NCBI GenBank assembly: GCA_905209085.1 | Contig: CAJLRM010000001.1 | Coordinates: 641,069-705,068 of the forward strand | Reading direction: 5' to 3' | Source: an uncultured Eubacteriales bacterium | Lineage (GTDB): Bacteria > Bacillota > Clostridia > Christensenellales > Borkfalkiaceae | Length of the DNA: 64,000 nt | Shown: positions 42,567-51,100 of the stretch, piece after piece | Position numbering within the stretch: position 1 is the first letter of the stretch | How the letters are laid out: the number at the start of each line of letters is the position of its first letter | The notes under the pieces: model-generated | Database searches by the model: none | Told to the model about the DNA's origin: nothing | Seen by the model: the letters and a program-made list of their open reading frames with translations, nothing else | Made by a program: the position numbers and the translations under genes

Positions 42567-44093
42567 TCAGTCTTTTTTCCCGCCTTTTTTATGATCGCCG
42601 ATTTTGAGATCGGTCTTTTTGTCTTTTTTATTTCTTTCCTTTTCGGGCACGTAAACGCGGCCGGGGAAGCGCTTGTTATACTGTTCTTGAAGCGCTTTTT
42701 CCTCCTTCTTGCTCATCACGACGTCCACGACTTTGTTGATGACCAGCGTCGTGATCAGGGATAGGATATTGCTGGTGATCATGTAGATGGAGAAGGCGGC
42801 GCTGTACATGAAGGCGAAGATGGCGAACATCACCGTCATGATGACGAGGGTCATTTTCTGCGTGGTCTTGCCCTGTCCGTCCACGGACGAGAACTGCGTC
42901 TGTTCCTTCTGCGAACGCATGGAAATGAACTGCTGCAACAAAATGGTGCCGATCGAGAGAGCGATGAGGACATAGTAGCCGTTCGCCTGTTTCTTCTGAG
43001 CGCCCAGCTTTGCCGTGACCACGTTATAGCTCGTATCGTTATAAGCGTCCGTGTAGCTGCCGATGGAATTGAATTTCACCTTCTTACCGTCGACGTTGAG
43101 TTTTTCGTTCGAAACGCCTCCCTTGAAGCCGCTGTAATCGAGCACGGGATGCTTATAGGAAGCGTCCGTGACCCAGATATTCTTGATCCAGCCGAAGCTC
43201 ATGCGGTCGGTGACTTCCGTTTGGTAGGTCTTCACCACGTTGTCCTGCGCTTTGGAAACGAAGAAATCGTGGCAGGCAGTTTCCTTGGTCAGCGAATTTT
43301 CGGGATTTTCCTCGTCCTTCCCCGCTTCCACGAGGGCGTCTATTTCCGCCCCGAAAGCCGCGTAAGTCCTCTCGACGTCGATGTAGTAGTTTTTGTCGAT
43401 GTAGCCGCCGATATAGCCGCTGAGATATTCGAAATCGCCCTTCTTTTCCTCGTAATCCGCGGGGGCGAGCAGGGTGTAATAGATATACTTTTTCTCGCCG
43501 TCCTCGCCCGTGCCGTCCTCGTCCTTCACCTTTAAGAAGAGCTGGGACGTTTCTTTGCCCTCGTCGTCCGTCAGCGTAAGCTCGAAAGAGGTAAGATTGT
43601 CCTCGGAAAGCTCCGCGCAGTAGGGGGAGAGGGAGTCGTTGTAAGCGTTCACCATCAGATTGTAGTTTTGAAGGTTTGCATAGGCGGAATAGTCGTTGAA
43701 CGCGCCGATGGCGACGAAGAAGATTACGAGGGACAAAATCATCGGCAGACAGGACGAAAGCATGGAAATACCGTTTTCCTTCTGCATTTCCATCATCTTC
43801 TGACTATACATTTTTTTGTCGTTGGCATACTGCTTTTGCAGTTTTTCCAGCTTTTCCTTGTTCTCCTTCATCTTGATATTCTGCTTTCTCATCGACACCC
43901 TTTGATAGACGTCGAAGGGCAGAACGATGACTTTGAGAATGAGGGAAAACACGATGATGCCGACGCCGACGATGCCGACCGCGCCTATCAGCGAGTTGAT
44001 GAGTTTGCCGATCCAGTTCAGCGAGATGTTGAACGTTTCTCCCAAAAAGGGGATGACGGGATCCGCCGAAGCCAATAAATTAAAAATTCCCAT
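42567..44093 (-). CDS. yidC: Membrane protein insertase YidC with a large external insert
   Basis: The 508-residue protein has the YidC/Oxa1 core: first segment near 25-60, positively charged cytosolic coiled hairpin (RKQNIKMKENKEKLEKLQKQYANDKKMYSQKMMEM), segment SMLSSCLPMILSLVIFFVAIGAF, and three C-terminal segments (YVLIALSIGTILLQQFI, KMTLVIMTVMFAIFAFMYSAAF, SIYMITSNILSLITTLVI). Between the second and third core segments lies an acidic extracellular insert of about 190 residues (about 130-375), absent from ordinary Gram-positive YidC of about 270 residues. The tail is Lys-rich for ribosome contact. No good SD precedes ATG 44093. Confidence 0.93.
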   Translation of the reverse strand: MGIFNLLASADPVIPFLGETFNISLNWIGKLINSLIGAVGIVGVGIIVFSLILKVIVLPFDVYQRVSMRKQNIKMKENKEKLEKLQKQYANDKKMYSQKMMEMQKENGISMLSSCLPMILSLVIFFVAIGAFNDYSAYANLQNYNLMVNAYNDSLSPYCAELSEDNLTSFELTLTDDEGKETSQLFLKVKDEDGTGEDGEKKYIYYTLLAPADYEEKKGDFEYLSGYIGGYIDKNYYIDVERTYAAFGAEIDALVEAGKDEENPENSLTKETACHDFFVSKAQDNVVKTYQTEVTDRMSFGWIKNIWVTDASYKHPVLDYSGFKGGVSNEKLNVDGKKVKFNSIGSYTDAYNDTSYNVVTAKLGAQKKQANGYYVLIALSIGTILLQQFISMRSQKEQTQFSSVDGQGKTTQKMTLVIMTVMFAIFAFMYSAAFSIYMITSNILSLITTLVINKVVDVVMSKKEEKALQEQYNKRFPGRVYVPEKERNKKDKKTDLKIGDHKKGGKKD

Positions 44094-44519
44094 TGCGATG
44101 TTTTTACGAAGTTAACCTTTTTCGATGTGATTCAAAGCTTTGCCTCACCCCTTATCGGGTGCTCTGTCCGTATTTTTTTCTTCCCGGCAGGACTTTTTGC
44201 TCCGTCCTTATCCAGAGGTCTTTTACGCCGTTTGCTTTTTTGCGCCTCCCCTTTTCGAAGGACAAACTGTTCCTTCCTTTTCGGCGCGGTCTGTCCCATG
44301 AACTCTGCGAAGATTCAAACTCGGCTTTCGCCGTCTTTCGACGCCTTTTATCCCGCCTCTCCCTGCGCGGGAGTTTTTTTCGGGAAGTTTTTTTCTCGCC
44401 GCGGCGGAGAAAAAGAAAGGGCGAACAAAGAAACTAAACCCCTTTGATTCCTCTCTTTTAAGAACTCTTTGACAAACGTATGTCGAAAAATGCCCGATGC
44501 TTGATCTTGCCGCCGTTTT
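44094..44519. other. Gap between yidD and yidC
   Basis: About 425 pyrimidine-rich bases with no gene. It is unusual, since yidD and yidC normally nearly touch. Confidence 0.6.
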
Positions 44520-44744
44520 TCAAAGGACCCAGCGCTTTTTGAAAAATTTTTCGGGCGCGGGATCGTAGCCGCCCCGGGAAAAGGGATTGCATCTCAAAAT
44601 CCGCCAGGCTCCCAGGAGTATCCCCAAAAGGACGCCGTGATTGTTGATGCATTCCAGCGTATATTGGGAGCACGTGGGCGTATAGAGGCAGGTATGTTTG
44701 GAAAGATATTTCTGATAAAGGAGAATCAGGCGCATACAAAACAT
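44520..44744 (-). CDS. yidD: Membrane protein insertion efficiency factor YidD
   Basis: The 74-residue product has the complete YidD signature: RLILLYQKYLSKHTCLYTPTCSQYTLECINNHGVLLGILLGAWRILRCNPFSRGGYDPAP. It assists YidC-dependent insertion. Start at ATG 44744 is a choice; the frame stays open upstream across rnpA and an ATG at 44846 would overlap rnpA by 28 bases. It lies between rnpA and yidC as usual. Confidence 0.93.
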   Translation of the reverse strand: MFCMRLILLYQKYLSKHTCLYTPTCSQYTLECINNHGVLLGILLGAWRILRCNPFSRGGYDPAPEKFFKKRWVL

Positions 44745-44818
44745 CTTCAAATAGGGCTTGAACACCCTTTTCCGAAGATATTTTGCGTTTTCTCTCCAAA
44801 GGGAGGAAAAACGCAGCG

Positions 44819-45136
44819 TCAAAGTTTTTCCTTTTTTATCATACATTTCAAGTGTTTTTCGAACGTGCGCAGAGAATATTCCTCCCTGACCTTGGGAACG
44901 AGCACGATGCTGTACTCGCCCCGCATCTCTTCTTTGCAAGAGCGGAAAGCTTCCCGAAGCAGGCGCTTGATGCGGTTGCGCATGACGCTTTTGCCGTGCC
45001 GCTTGCCCACCGAGATCCCCATGCGCGTTTCCTTCGCGGGAACATAGATCATGGTAAGCGACGGGGAAAACGCCCGCCTGCCCTTGGAAAAAAGTTTTTG
45101 AAAGTCCGATTGTTTTTTCAGTCTTAAATAATTCAT
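44819..45136 (-). CDS. rnpA: Ribonuclease P protein component
   Basis: The 105-residue basic protein binds the RNase P RNA for tRNA 5-prime maturation. It shows LKKQSDFQKLFSKGRR at the N-terminus and the RNR motif region GISVGKRHGKSVMRNRIKRLLREAFR. Length is normal. Unusually, it is about 600 bases downstream of rpmH instead of nearly adjacent. Confidence 0.95.
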   Translation of the reverse strand: MNYLRLKKQSDFQKLFSKGRRAFSPSLTMIYVPAKETRMGISVGKRHGKSVMRNRIKRLLREAFRSCKEEMRGEYSIVLVPKVREEYSLRTFEKHLKCMIKKEKL

Positions 45137-45731
45137 TTTTTATCCGCCGAAAGCAGGACTTCCTCGTTTTCTTTTTCCGTCCCTCATTCTTACCCGCTTT
45201 TTCGGGCGGCGAAACGAAGGAGAGGGACCGCTCTTTTTTGCGCTGTCGGCAAGGAAAAAGCGGGATGTTCCGCGCGTTCCAAGTTCGTCTTCTGTCTTTT
45301 TGCGGGAAACCGACCTTTTTTCCCGGCAAAAGGCGCTTTTTTAAGCGCGCCGCGAAATTTTGCCGAAGCGCCGTTTCAAGAAGACGACGCCGCACAAACG
45401 GCGCCCGCGCCGTTACTCTGTCTGTTTTGCGTCCGACGGCGTCTTTCCTTGCCATAGGAACCCTGCCGCAAAAAGCCGCCTTTTTATCCGCAACAATACG
45501 GACGATTCCCGCCCGACAGCGTTAAGCGGCCTTGCCTTTATTTTTTCACAAAGCAGTCCGAAGTTCTTAAAGCCGCTATCCTCTGACGGGCCGCCGCGCG
45601 GCATAGAGCGCGCTGTCGGCCGATGGAGGAAAAAAAATAGGAAAGCTCTTTTCAAAAATCCGATAATAACGAATAAGCCGCATTTACAGGAGCTGTACTG
45701 CGGCTTCCCCGCGCTCGGGGACGGCTTTTTG
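45137..45731 (-). other. Unusually long rpmH-rnpA spacer
   Basis: Nearly 600 pyrimidine-rich bases. Just after the rpmH stop the minus strand has two hairpins: CCCCGAGCGCGGGG (45708-45721) and a longer one with arms AAGCCGCA and TGCGGCTT (45674-45706). They may terminate or process the rpmH message. No gene is supported. Confidence 0.6.
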
Positions 45732-45866
45732 TCAATAGGTCAGTCTTTTTCTGCCCTTATCTCTTCTCTTTTTGAGGACCTTTCTCCCCGCCGTGGAGGC
45801 CATTCTCTTTCTGAAACCGTGCACTTTGTTTCTCGTTCTCTTTTTGGGCTGATACGTTCTTTTCAT
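45732..45866 (-). CDS. rpmH: 50S ribosomal protein L34
   Basis: The 44-residue, highly basic protein reads MKRTYQPKKRTRNKVHGFRK to the end RDKGRKRLTY and contains the invariant GFRKRMASTAGRKVLKKRR core. It is complete. A strong promoter lies 170 bases upstream, right after dnaN. SD AAGGAGT precedes the ATG. Confidence 0.97.
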   Translation of the reverse strand: MKRTYQPKKRTRNKVHGFRKRMASTAGRKVLKKRRDKGRKRLTY

Positions 45867-46032
45867 TTCTTATTACTCCTTTTATCTACCGTTTTTTCTT
45901 GATTTTATTTTTAAAATCCCTCCCGAAAGGGACTTTAATCGCTTCTTTGTTCCCCTGACGAAGCAAGGGGAGGGAGAAATTCGCCGGGTTTAAAAAAATC
46001 CGCAAACGTGGCTCTTTAAAAACTCTCTTATC

Positions 46033-46062
46033 ATTATAGCGCAACTTTTATGCGCTCGTCAA
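46033..46062 (-). promoter_or_regulatory. rpmH promoter
   Basis: TTGACG (46062-46057) and perfect TATAAT (46038-46033), 18-base spacer, beginning five bases after the dnaN stop. The leader of about 165 bases has a hairpin-prone CCCTCCCGAAAGGGA stretch. Confidence 0.88.
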
Positions 46063-46066
46063 GCGA

Positions 46067-47167
46067 TTATGCGGTGGTTCTGACGGGCAAAATCAAATAG
46101 GAACTCTCTTTATTTTCCTTGTTTTCCAGCGTAAAGGGCGCGATGGGGGTATTGAAAGACAATTTCACCGTTTCCTCGTCGAGCGCTTTGAGCGCGTCGA
46201 GCATGAATTTGCCGTTCATGGCGATTTTGAGTTCTTTCCCCGTCATCTCCGCCTTGACGCATTCGGAAACGTTGCCGATCTCCGAGTTCGCCGTGATCAG
46301 GATGTTCCCGCCCTTGATGTCGAAGAGGATGAGATTGTTCTTATCCCCGCGGATGAGCACGGACGCGCGCTCCACGCTCTCGATGAGTTCGGCGCGGGAA
46401 GCGCAAAGCTCGGTGGAAAACGCGGGCGGGAAAATGTTGTTCCTGTTGACGAATTCGCCCGTATAGAGGCGGGAGGTGAGAACGGTGTCGTCCACGCCCA
46501 CCGACAGCATATTTTTGGCGACGCGGATTTTCAGTGGCTTGTCCCCTCCTTCCAGCATCCGCGAAATTTCCGTCAGCGTGCGGGCGGGACAGACGATTTT
46601 CATGCTGCCCGTGCTCCCTTCGATCCCGCATTCGGACGTCGCCATGCGGTAGCCGTCGAGAGCCGTCGCGTACAGCTTGCCCTCGGAAGCTTCCAGAAGG
46701 CAGCCCTTCAAAATGGGTCTGCTTTCGTCCGTCGCGCAGCAAAACACCGTCTTTGCAATGAGATTTTTAAGCGCCGATTCCTTCACTTCGAAATAATCGT
46801 CGCCCGTTTCGCTCCTGACCGCGGGAAAATCCTCCGCGGGGAGAGCCTGCATGAAGGACTCGGAATCCTCGTAGCGGATTTCCAATCCCTTGTCCCCCGT
46901 GCCGATGACGACGTTCATGCCCGCGACTTTGCCGATGAAGTCGGAAAAGAATCTGCCGTTGACGCAGATTTCCCCCTCTTCCAGCACGTCCGCCTTTATT
47001 TTCTTTTCGATGGAAATTTCTCCGTCGTAAGCGAGCAGCGTCAATACGTCGTTTTTGGCGCTGATTTTGATGCATTCGAGAACGGGCATCGTGGTTTTGG
47101 CGGAGCACGCCTTGCTCACTGTCACCGCCGCGTCGGAAAGAACCAATCCGTCACACGTGAATTTCAT
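46067..47167 (-). CDS. dnaN: DNA polymerase III beta subunit (sliding clamp)
   Basis: The 366-residue protein has the three-domain clamp pattern, beginning MKFTCDGLVLSDAAVTVSKA and ending SSYLILPVRTTA, the usual YLILPVR-type C-terminus of the peptide-binding pocket. SD AAAAGGAG. It reads leftward away from the DnaA-box region. dnaA, normally just upstream, is absent: only the origin-like sequence lies there. Confidence 0.97.
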   Translation of the reverse strand: MKFTCDGLVLSDAAVTVSKACSAKTTMPVLECIKISAKNDVLTLLAYDGEISIEKKIKADVLEEGEICVNGRFFSDFIGKVAGMNVVIGTGDKGLEIRYEDSESFMQALPAEDFPAVRSETGDDYFEVKESALKNLIAKTVFCCATDESRPILKGCLLEASEGKLYATALDGYRMATSECGIEGSTGSMKIVCPARTLTEISRMLEGGDKPLKIRVAKNMLSVGVDDTVLTSRLYTGEFVNRNNIFPPAFSTELCASRAELIESVERASVLIRGDKNNLILFDIKGGNILITANSEIGNVSECVKAEMTGKELKIAMNGKFMLDALKALDEETVKLSFNTPIAPFTLENKENKESSYLILPVRTTA

Positions 47168-47452
47168 GTTTTTCCACTCCTTTTCGTTGATAAAAAATCA
47201 ACGTCCGTCTTTTTTGGGATTCAAAGTCATTTTACCATATCCGTCCGTTTTTGGCAAGCAAAAATCTTTTTCGAATTGAAATTCGGAAAATAAATTTTTT
47301 GAGTTTCGCCCCTCTCTCCCGTTTCCTTCCTTTTTTCGGGAGAAAAAACTCTTGCGCAGCGTTTTTTCAAGCGTCGTTTTTTTTTTCGTTTTTCGGCGCC
47401 GCGGGGAGAGGACCTTGTCCCAAGGTTAATTTCAAGTAATAAAAAGTATTAT

Positions 47453-47740
47453 TAATAATAGTAATAGGGACGGTGGAATTGTGGATAACTTTCGGCTTTT
47501 TCGGGAAATCCGCCCTTTTCGGAGAGAAAAACGACGCTCAAAGACTATTTTTTTGTAAAAAATTTGTGGATAACTTTTTTCTTTTTGGTGGACAAGTTTG
47601 TGGAAAAAATGTGTATAAGTGGAAAACCCGGAGGGGACATGAGAAAGATGGTGCATAAAAATTATATAAGAATGAATAAAAATAAAGGAGTCGAAAGTTA
47701 TCCACAAAAGCTATGAACATTGTGGATAACGTTATCGACA
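47453..47740. other. Candidate replication origin (oriC) with DnaA-trio unwinding element
   Basis: Perfect DnaA boxes (TTATCCACA or its complement) lie at 47480-47488, 47565-47573, 47698-47706 and 47721-47729. TGTGTATAA is at 47610-47618 and TTATCGACA at 47732-47740. Left of the first box is the full Bacillus-type unwinding element: TAATAATAGTAATAG (five DnaA-trios, 47453-47467), GC-rich GGACGGTGG, then the box. AT-rich stretches flank it. Divergent dnaN and rsmG on either side agree with an origin. Confidence 0.88.
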
Positions 47741-47833
47741 GACGGTGGACAAACCGTTTGCGAAAAACGAAAAAAAGGAGAAGAGAGAAAAAAGAAGGGG
47801 AAGAGAAGGCTTGAATTTTTATTTTTTCTATGC

Positions 47834-47993
47834 TATAATAGAAGCGGAAATGCGGAAGCACGAAGTATTTATGGGCATTTCCGCGCCCTATTCAAACATT
47901 GCGTAAGCGATGTTATAATAGAAGCAAAAATGCGTAAGCGCGGAGCATTTATCGGCATTTTTTCGCCCGATTCAAACAGGACGTCGGCGCTGC
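47834..47993 (+). repeat. Two 80-bp tandem units, each promoter plus hairpin
   Basis: Units at 47834 and 47914 each start TATAATAGAAGC with a -35-like hexamer 17 bases upstream (TTGAAT; TTCAAA). Each then carries a hairpin. The arms are GGAAATGC/GCATTTCC in unit 1 and AAAAATGC/GCATTTTT in unit 2, so both sides of the stem changed together. A third fragment (GTAAGCGCGGAGTCTTT) lies at about 48011. They may express small RNAs. The remaining gap to 48450 holds no sure gene. Confidence 0.75.
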
Positions 47994-48450
47994 GGTGAAG
48001 AGAGCGTAGGTAAGCGCGGAGTCTTTGCTTCTGTTTTCTTTCGTCTTACAAATACGACGTTAAGGATGCTGTATTTATAGAAGAGAAAAAGAGGAGTATG
48101 TACGGGATCTCTCCCCGTTCCGAAGCGGCGTCGGGAACGGGAATCTCAAAAGAGAAGCCCTATGTCTGCGCAACGAAATCTCCGCCGTTTCAACGCCGTG
48201 CGCTCTGCGGCGGCAGGAAAACGCGGGGAAAAAGGGAAGGCAGCGCGGTTTTCGCGTCGATTGCAAGGGAGAAAGACAGAACTAAGGAAAAGACAGAGGC
48301 GTAATTCTTTTGAAGAAGAAGGAACTCTTATGGAGGGTAACTACGAGCCTCTCTCTGTACCAAACACATTATACCGCGGCTAAGCTGTCGATATAAAGGT
48401 TTCTTACTCGGTTCCTTCAAAAAAACAAGTAATTATATTATACGAGGAGT

Positions 48451-49146
48451 ATGGATACGGAAAACATTTTAAAAGACAACGAAACGTTGATTAAGGGCGA
48501 AAAACGCGAGAAATTCGAGAAATTTCGTGCTCTTTTGCTGGAATACAATCAGAAGTACAACCTCACGTCCATCACGGAGGAAAAGGAAGTCTTTTACAAG
48601 CACTTTCTCGACAGCAGCGCGGCGGCGTTTCTTTTTAAGGAGAACGCGCGCGTGGCGGAAGTCGGCTCGGGGGCGGGGTTTCCCTCCGTCGTATTGAAAA
48701 TTCTGAGGGAGGATTTGTCCTTTACTTTGATGGAAAGCGTGGGGAAAAAGTGCGATTTTCTGCGCGTCGTTGTGGATAACCTTTGTTTGGAAGGAATGAA
48801 TATTGTGAATATTCGCGCGGAGGATGCGGCGCGGGAGGAAAAGTACCGGGAAAAATTCGATTACTGCGTGGCGCGCGCCGTGGCGAGGATGAACACGCTG
48901 AGCGAATACTGTCTGCCGCTCGTGAAGATCGGCGGGGCGTTTATCGCCTATAAGAGCGGGGACGTCGGAGAGATCGGGGAGGCGGAGAACGCCTATCGGG
49001 AACTCGGCGGCAGAAAATCCGCCGTCTATGCCTATTCCCTGCCCGAAGGGTACGGGGACAGGACGCTGGCGGTGATCGAAAAAGTCAGAACGACGCCGAA
49101 AAAATATCCGCGCGGAAACGGAAAAGAAAGAAAATTTCCGCTGTAA
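48451..49146 (+). CDS. rsmG: 16S rRNA (guanine-527-N7) methyltransferase
   Basis: It methylates G527 of 16S rRNA. The 231-residue enzyme has the RsmG beginning (YNQKYNLTSI), the SAM loop VAEVGSGAGFPSVVLKI, the FTLMESVGKKCDFLR strand and ARAVARMNTLSEYCLPLVKIGG. SD GAGGAG is very close to the ATG. It faces away from the candidate origin, as gidB-type genes commonly lie near oriC. Confidence 0.95.
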   Translation: MDTENILKDNETLIKGEKREKFEKFRALLLEYNQKYNLTSITEEKEVFYKHFLDSSAAAFLFKENARVAEVGSGAGFPSVVLKILREDLSFTLMESVGKKCDFLRVVVDNLCLEGMNIVNIRAEDAAREEKYREKFDYCVARAVARMNTLSEYCLPLVKIGGAFIAYKSGDVGEIGEAENAYRELGGRKSAVYAYSLPEGYGDRTLAVIEKVRTTPKKYPRGNGKERKFPL

Positions 49147-49313
49147 AGGAGAGCAAAGGAGGCTCGACGGAGTTTTTCAAAAAGCAAGAGGACGAGCTGA
49201 AAATCAGTCGGTTTTTTGAAAGAGAGCCTTGACAAAAAAAATAACGGAAAGAGGCACTATAAAATAAGGCGGCTTTTTTTCGGCGGACCAAAAAGCCGCG
49301 CGGAGCGAAGAAA

Positions 49314-49814
49314 ATGACGGGACAAACGGGAGAACAACTCTATATCGAAGGATACGGCAGAAAAATAAAAAGCTGCGCCTTTTCGGGACACCGTTTGACG
49401 GGGGAGGATTTTGACGAGAAAAAGCTGGAAGAGGCGGTGCGCGCGCTCGCAAGAGAGGAAACGAGAACGTTTTACTGCGGCATGGCCGAGGGATTCGATC
49501 TGTATGCCGCCGAATGCGTCGCAAAGCTGAAAAGGGAATACCCTTCCCTGCGTCTGGTGGGGTGCATTCCCTGCGTGGGGCAGGAGAAAAATTACAGCGA
49601 GAGCGAAAAGAAAAAATATTTTCGGCTTTTGGACGCCTGCGACGTAAAAGTCATCCTTGCGGATAAATATTACAGGGGATGTATGCTCAAAAGAAACGAC
49701 TATATGGCGGAGCGCGCCGACGCCCTGATCGCCTACTGCCGCAGGGAAACGGGAGGAACCGCGTATACCGTGAAATGCTTTCTCCGCAGGAACAAGCCCG
49801 TGTTTCAAGTGTGA
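49314..49814 (+). CDS. SLOG-family protein (DUF1273/YpsA-like)
   Basis: The 166-residue protein has a Rossmann-type SLOG fold: CAFSGHRLTGEDFDE at the start, then FYCGMAEGFDLYAAECVAKLK (nucleotide-binding Gly-containing loop), VGCIPCVGQEKNYSE and DALIAYCRRETGGTAYTVKCF. Such proteins are thought to bind ADP-ribose- or nucleotide-derived ligands; YpsA in Bacillus affects cell division. It is a stand-alone gene between rsmG and a structured RNA. Precise role unknown. Confidence 0.88.
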   Translation: MTGQTGEQLYIEGYGRKIKSCAFSGHRLTGEDFDEKKLEEAVRALAREETRTFYCGMAEGFDLYAAECVAKLKREYPSLRLVGCIPCVGQEKNYSESEKKKYFRLLDACDVKVILADKYYRGCMLKRNDYMAERADALIAYCRRETGGTAYTVKCFLRRNKPVFQV

Positions 49815-49933
49815 AAAAATAGTTTTGTCTTTGAAAAAGTTAAAAAATAACAGGAAAAAAGCGGAAAAAAGTTCTTTTTAGAGGGAGAAAAGCGAAATCC
49901 GTGCGATTTTGCAAAAAATTTTCGAAAAACCCC

Positions 49934-50160
49934 TTGACATTTTCCGAAAATATGATATAATATATTCAAACTGAACAAGAAAGCTTGACAGACTGACGAT
50001 ACTGCAAGTTGAGGGAGTAATTTGCGCACTGTTCCATCAGAGAATCTCTGCGTAACGAAATCCGACAGCTAACGGAAATTGCTTTTCCGTTCGGATGGCT
50101 TTTAAAAAATGAGACTCATGCACTGTATGGAAACATACAATGTATGGGTCTTTTTCGGTA
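49934..50160 (+). ncRNA. Unidentified structured RNA or leader upstream of the NfeD gene
   Basis: A strong promoter, TTGACA (49934-49939) and TATAAT (49956-49961, spacer 16), is followed by about 190 bases without a reading frame. A long terminator-like stem ends it (arms beginning GACTCATGC near 50112 and ending ATGGGTC near 50152, GAAA loop, then TTTTT). Inside are hairpins GCAAG...TTTGC, CAGAGAATCTCTG and AACGGAA...TTCCGTT enclosed by ATCCG/CGGAT. It fits a riboswitch-type leader of the NfeD operon or an independent ncRNA. I could not match it to a class. Confidence 0.65.
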
Positions 50161-50420
50161 AAGGGGCGGCTTGTCCCGTTTCTTCCCCGCAAGGAATTTT
50201 TCAGAAAAAAAACGTTCCTTCCGCGTCTGTCGCCACCCGTTTTATCCGAAAAATCTTTTTTCATTCCTTAGCGAGAGAATACAGACACGGGAAAAACGGA
50301 CGAAAAAAACTTCGGCGGGAAAACGCCGAAGGAAGGGAACTTCAAAACGGAGAAAAACGTCAGCGGCTTTACGTTCGGTTTCGGCTTGCAAGCAAAAAGA
50401 GGCAAAAGGAGTGTTTTATT

Positions 50421-51068
50421 ATGAATTGGTATAATTCTTTGACGACGCCCGAAAAAATTTATTTCTATATAGCGATTGTCGGGACAGCGCTTCTCGTCAT
50501 TCAGATCGTGATGATGCTTTTTTCCTTCGGGGGAGGCGCGGACGCGGATGCGGATACCGATTTCGGCGGCGACGGTCAGTTCGATTCGCCCGACGGGGAT
50601 CTGGGCATCTCCCTGTTCACGCTGAAAGGTATTACGTCCTTCCTCGCCATCGGCGGCTGGATAGGTCTGCTCATCCTGCAAATCAATCCCGAAAATATCC
50701 TTCTCTCCATCATTCTCGCCCTGGTGTGCGGACTCTTTGCCATGGTGCTGGTGGCGCTCGCCATGAAAGGAATTTCCAAGATGCAGTGCGCGGGCAATCT
50801 CGACAAGGATAAATTGATAGGAAAAGAGGCCACCGTGTACGTATCCATTGCGCCCGCCCGCACGGGCAGAGGCAAAATTACGCTGACGGCGCAGGGCGCG
50901 TATACCGAACTCGACGCCATCACCGACGAAACCGAACGCCTTGCCGTGGACGAGAGAGTCGTCATCACCGAAATAGGCGTCGATTATATGGTGGTGAAGA
51001 GAGTCAAGGCGGAAGACGCTTCTTCGCAAGCCGCCCTTTCCTCTTCGGACGGGAAAGATAGCGAATAA
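50421..51068 (+). CDS. NfeD-family membrane protein
   Basis: The 215-residue protein has one N-terminal segment (IYFYIAIVGTALLVIQIVMMLFSF), an Asp-rich loop (GGADADADTDFGGDG) and two or three further segments (TSFLAIGGWIGLLILQI, ILLSIILALVCGLFAMVLVAL). A C-terminal OB fold follows (about 130-195, LIGKEATVYVSIAPARTGRGKITLTAQGAYTELDAITDE). This is the short NfeD type that partners flotillin in Bacillus (YuaF with YuaG), and flotillin genes follow here. SD AAAGGAG. Likely the first gene of the flotillin operon. Confidence 0.9.
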   Translation: MNWYNSLTTPEKIYFYIAIVGTALLVIQIVMMLFSFGGGADADADTDFGGDGQFDSPDGDLGISLFTLKGITSFLAIGGWIGLLILQINPENILLSIILALVCGLFAMVLVALAMKGISKMQCAGNLDKDKLIGKEATVYVSIAPARTGRGKITLTAQGAYTELDAITDETERLAVDERVVITEIGVDYMVVKRVKAEDASSQAALSSSDGKDSE

Positions 51069-51100
51069 AAAGCGGCGGGCAGGGGTAAGACGAATAGAAA

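Noticed and set aside
48098..48304. 68-codon frame before rsmG with a GAGGAG nearby
   Set aside because: The SD is only one or two bases from the ATG and the product is Arg/Lys-rich low complexity; not enough support.
49962..50160. 6S, SRP or RNase P RNA identity for the structured RNA
   Set aside because: The diagnostic loops of these RNAs as I know them are not visible; left unidentified.
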